From NCBI GenBank assembly GCA_018896595.1, contig JAHIME010000049.1, positions 1-23,289 of the forward strand: a stretch of 23,289 nucleotides of DNA, read 5' to 3'. Source of the DNA: Patescibacteria group bacterium (GTDB taxonomy: Bacteria; Patescibacteriota; Patescibacteriia; Patescibacteriales; VMTK01). A program made the translations under genes and the position numbers. The notes under the pieces were generated by a model. It saw only the letters and a list, made by a program, of their open reading frames with translations, did not search any database and was not told the origin of the DNA. Positions 23,152 to 23,289 of the stretch are shown piece after piece (position 1 is the first letter of the stretch; every line of letters starts with the position of its first letter).

Positions 23152-23289
23152 ATGTCAGATAAAATCATACAATTTGAAATAGTTACCCCTGAAAGAATTG
23201 TGTTAAAAGAAAAAATTACGCAGGTAACCGTGCCGACAAAGCAGGGCGAAATTACAGTATTGCCTAATCATATTCCGCTGGTGGCTTCA
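23152..23289 (+). CDS. atpC: ATP synthase F1 subunit epsilon (partial, cut by the window end)
   Basis: The frame opens at ATG 23152 and runs off the window after 46 codons. It begins MSDKIIQFEIVTPERIVLKE and contains the family's TVPTKQGEITVLPNHIPLVA, which matches the N-terminal beta-sandwich of epsilon (P-x-x-x-G-x-x-x-x-L-P-x-H-x-P-L). Epsilon couples the gamma shaft to the c-ring and inhibits ATP hydrolysis in many bacteria. The C-terminal helical hairpin lies outside the window, so its presence cannot be judged. The order atpG-D-C is the usual one. Confidence 0.95.
   Translation, partial: MSDKIIQFEIVTPERIVLKEKITQVTVPTKQGEITVLPNHIPLVAS

Overview
The window looks like a chromosomal segment of an uncultivated small-genome bacterium, most likely of the Candidate Phyla Radiation (Patescibacteria, Parcubacteria-like). 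This is inferred from the gene set and style: AT-rich spacers, short housekeeping proteins, a PIF1-type helicase, a YibE/F membrane protein, a UPF0213-like GIY-YIG gene, large secreted beta-helix proteins, short-unit repeats scattered through genes and spacers, and almost no Shine-Dalgarno sites. The standard code fits: TGA is used as a stop and Trp is TGG.

Layout. (1) 1-1080: a tail of an upstream gene, a promoter, an 11-base tRNA-like fragment, a strongly folded leader, a small GIY-YIG nuclease gene, then a tRNA-Asn(GUU) split in its anticodon by a 298-nt group I intron, then a 40-residue very basic protein and two terminators. (2) 1144-4486: a PIF1/RecD-like helicase, a YibE/F membrane protein, a small two-helix membrane protein, and a convergent membrane-anchored coiled-coil gene on the minus strand. 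(3) 4676-9269: a run of plus-strand genes: an unknown 547-residue membrane protein, rsmI, metG and a CvpA-like protein. (4) 9377-15048: two secreted beta-helix proteins, the second 1465 residues long. (5) 15149-15988: a TatD-type hydrolase. (6) 16075 to the end: the F-type ATP synthase operon, atpZ-B-E-F-H-A-G-D-C, with atpC cut by the window edge and a GxxExxY (PD-(D/E)XK-type) gene wedged between atpA and atpG.

The most interesting theme is intrusion of small elements into essential loci. The GIY-YIG cassette sits at the 5' end of a tRNA gene and is bounded by a 13-bp repeat of that tRNA's 5' end. The tRNA itself holds a group I intron. Palindromic GC-rich repeats are present in frame inside metG, and a hairpin with the same GCGAAG core lies in a peripheral region of the intron. 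AT-rich short repeats lie in frame in rsmI and metG. The GxxExxY gene in the atp operon is flanked by imperfect 26-bp inverted repeats, and a nested ATTCGT palindrome separates atpF and atpH. The GxxExxY gene and the minus-strand coiled-coil gene are the only two genes with canonical Shine-Dalgarno sites.

The ATP synthase appears complete as far as the window goes. Its c subunit has the proton-binding Glu but lacks the residues typical of Na+-binding c subunits, so it is probably H+-coupled. No CRISPR array, integrase, transposase or rRNA gene was seen.
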